The position numbers and the translations under genes were made by a program. From Lachnospiraceae bacterium (GTDB taxonomy: Bacteria > Bacillota > Clostridia > Lachnospirales > Lachnospiraceae), in the NCBI GenBank assembly GCA_003488965.1, contig DNJW01000437.1, positions 1 through 5,787 of the forward strand: a stretch of DNA of 5,787 nt, read 5' to 3'. This document shows positions 5,744 to 5,787 of the stretch, piece by piece (the first letter of the stretch is position 1; the number at the start of each line of letters is the position of its first letter). The notes below the pieces were generated by a model. That model was given only the letters and a program-made list of their open reading frames with translations. It had not been told where the DNA came from and made no database searches.

Positions 5744-5787
5744 CAGGCAAAAATAGTAATCAGTTGCAAAACTCAGTGATTCTGCAC

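Noticed and set aside
5727..5750. TTG start giving an extra MPERRKD on the first MATE protein
   Set aside because: The seven added codons cover the ribosome binding site of the ATG at 5729, and the paralogue starts at the equivalent ATG.
5730..5787. Promoter for the first MATE gene
   Set aside because: TTGCAA and TATTTT-like strings occur, but with wrong spacing (about eight bases), and the window ends before a proper -35 region could be judged.
1..5787. tRNA, rRNA, CRISPR array, insertion sequence or attachment site
   Set aside because: No repeated spacer pattern, transposase, terminal repeat or structured RNA gene could be found by reading either strand. Apart from the intergenic region at 523-739 there is no long gap.

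Overview
The window suggests a Gram-positive bacterium of the Bacillota, probably a clostridial or Lachnospiraceae-like gut anaerobe. This rests on strong AGGAGG-type ribosome binding sites, moderate base composition, tight operon spacing and protein sequences typical of that group. It is an inference from style; no marker gene is present to name a species. All real genes lie on the minus strand, so transcription runs from high to low coordinates.

Layout in the direction of transcription: (1) positions 5730-5787 are a short upstream stretch with a ribosome binding site. (2) 5729-4312 is a MATE-family multidrug/cation antiporter gene broken by a one-base deletion in a run of seven T (coding strand). 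(3) After 18 bases, 4293-2557 encodes an ABC exporter half-transporter with a degenerate ATPase motif set. (4) Overlapping it by four bases (ATGA), 2560-740 encodes the partner half-transporter with the complementary motif set. (5) 739-523 is a 217-base intergenic region that looks regulatory. It holds an inverted pair of DnaA-box-like sequences, a good sigma-A promoter, and a hairpin followed by seven T that ends only 22 bases before the next start codon. (6) 522-1 is the first 174 codons of a second, intact-looking MATE gene that runs out of the window.

The two ABC genes should form one heterodimeric, TM287/288- or BmrCD-type exporter with one catalytic and one degenerate ATP site. With the two MATE paralogues flanking them, this is a drug/toxicant efflux cluster. 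The substrate cannot be read from the sequence, and no regulator gene is inside the window.

The protein families are well known. The less ordinary parts are the putative attenuator leader of the second MATE gene, the inverted DnaA-box-like element just upstream of its promoter, and the frameshift in the first MATE gene, which sits exactly on a T_TTT_TTT slippery heptamer.
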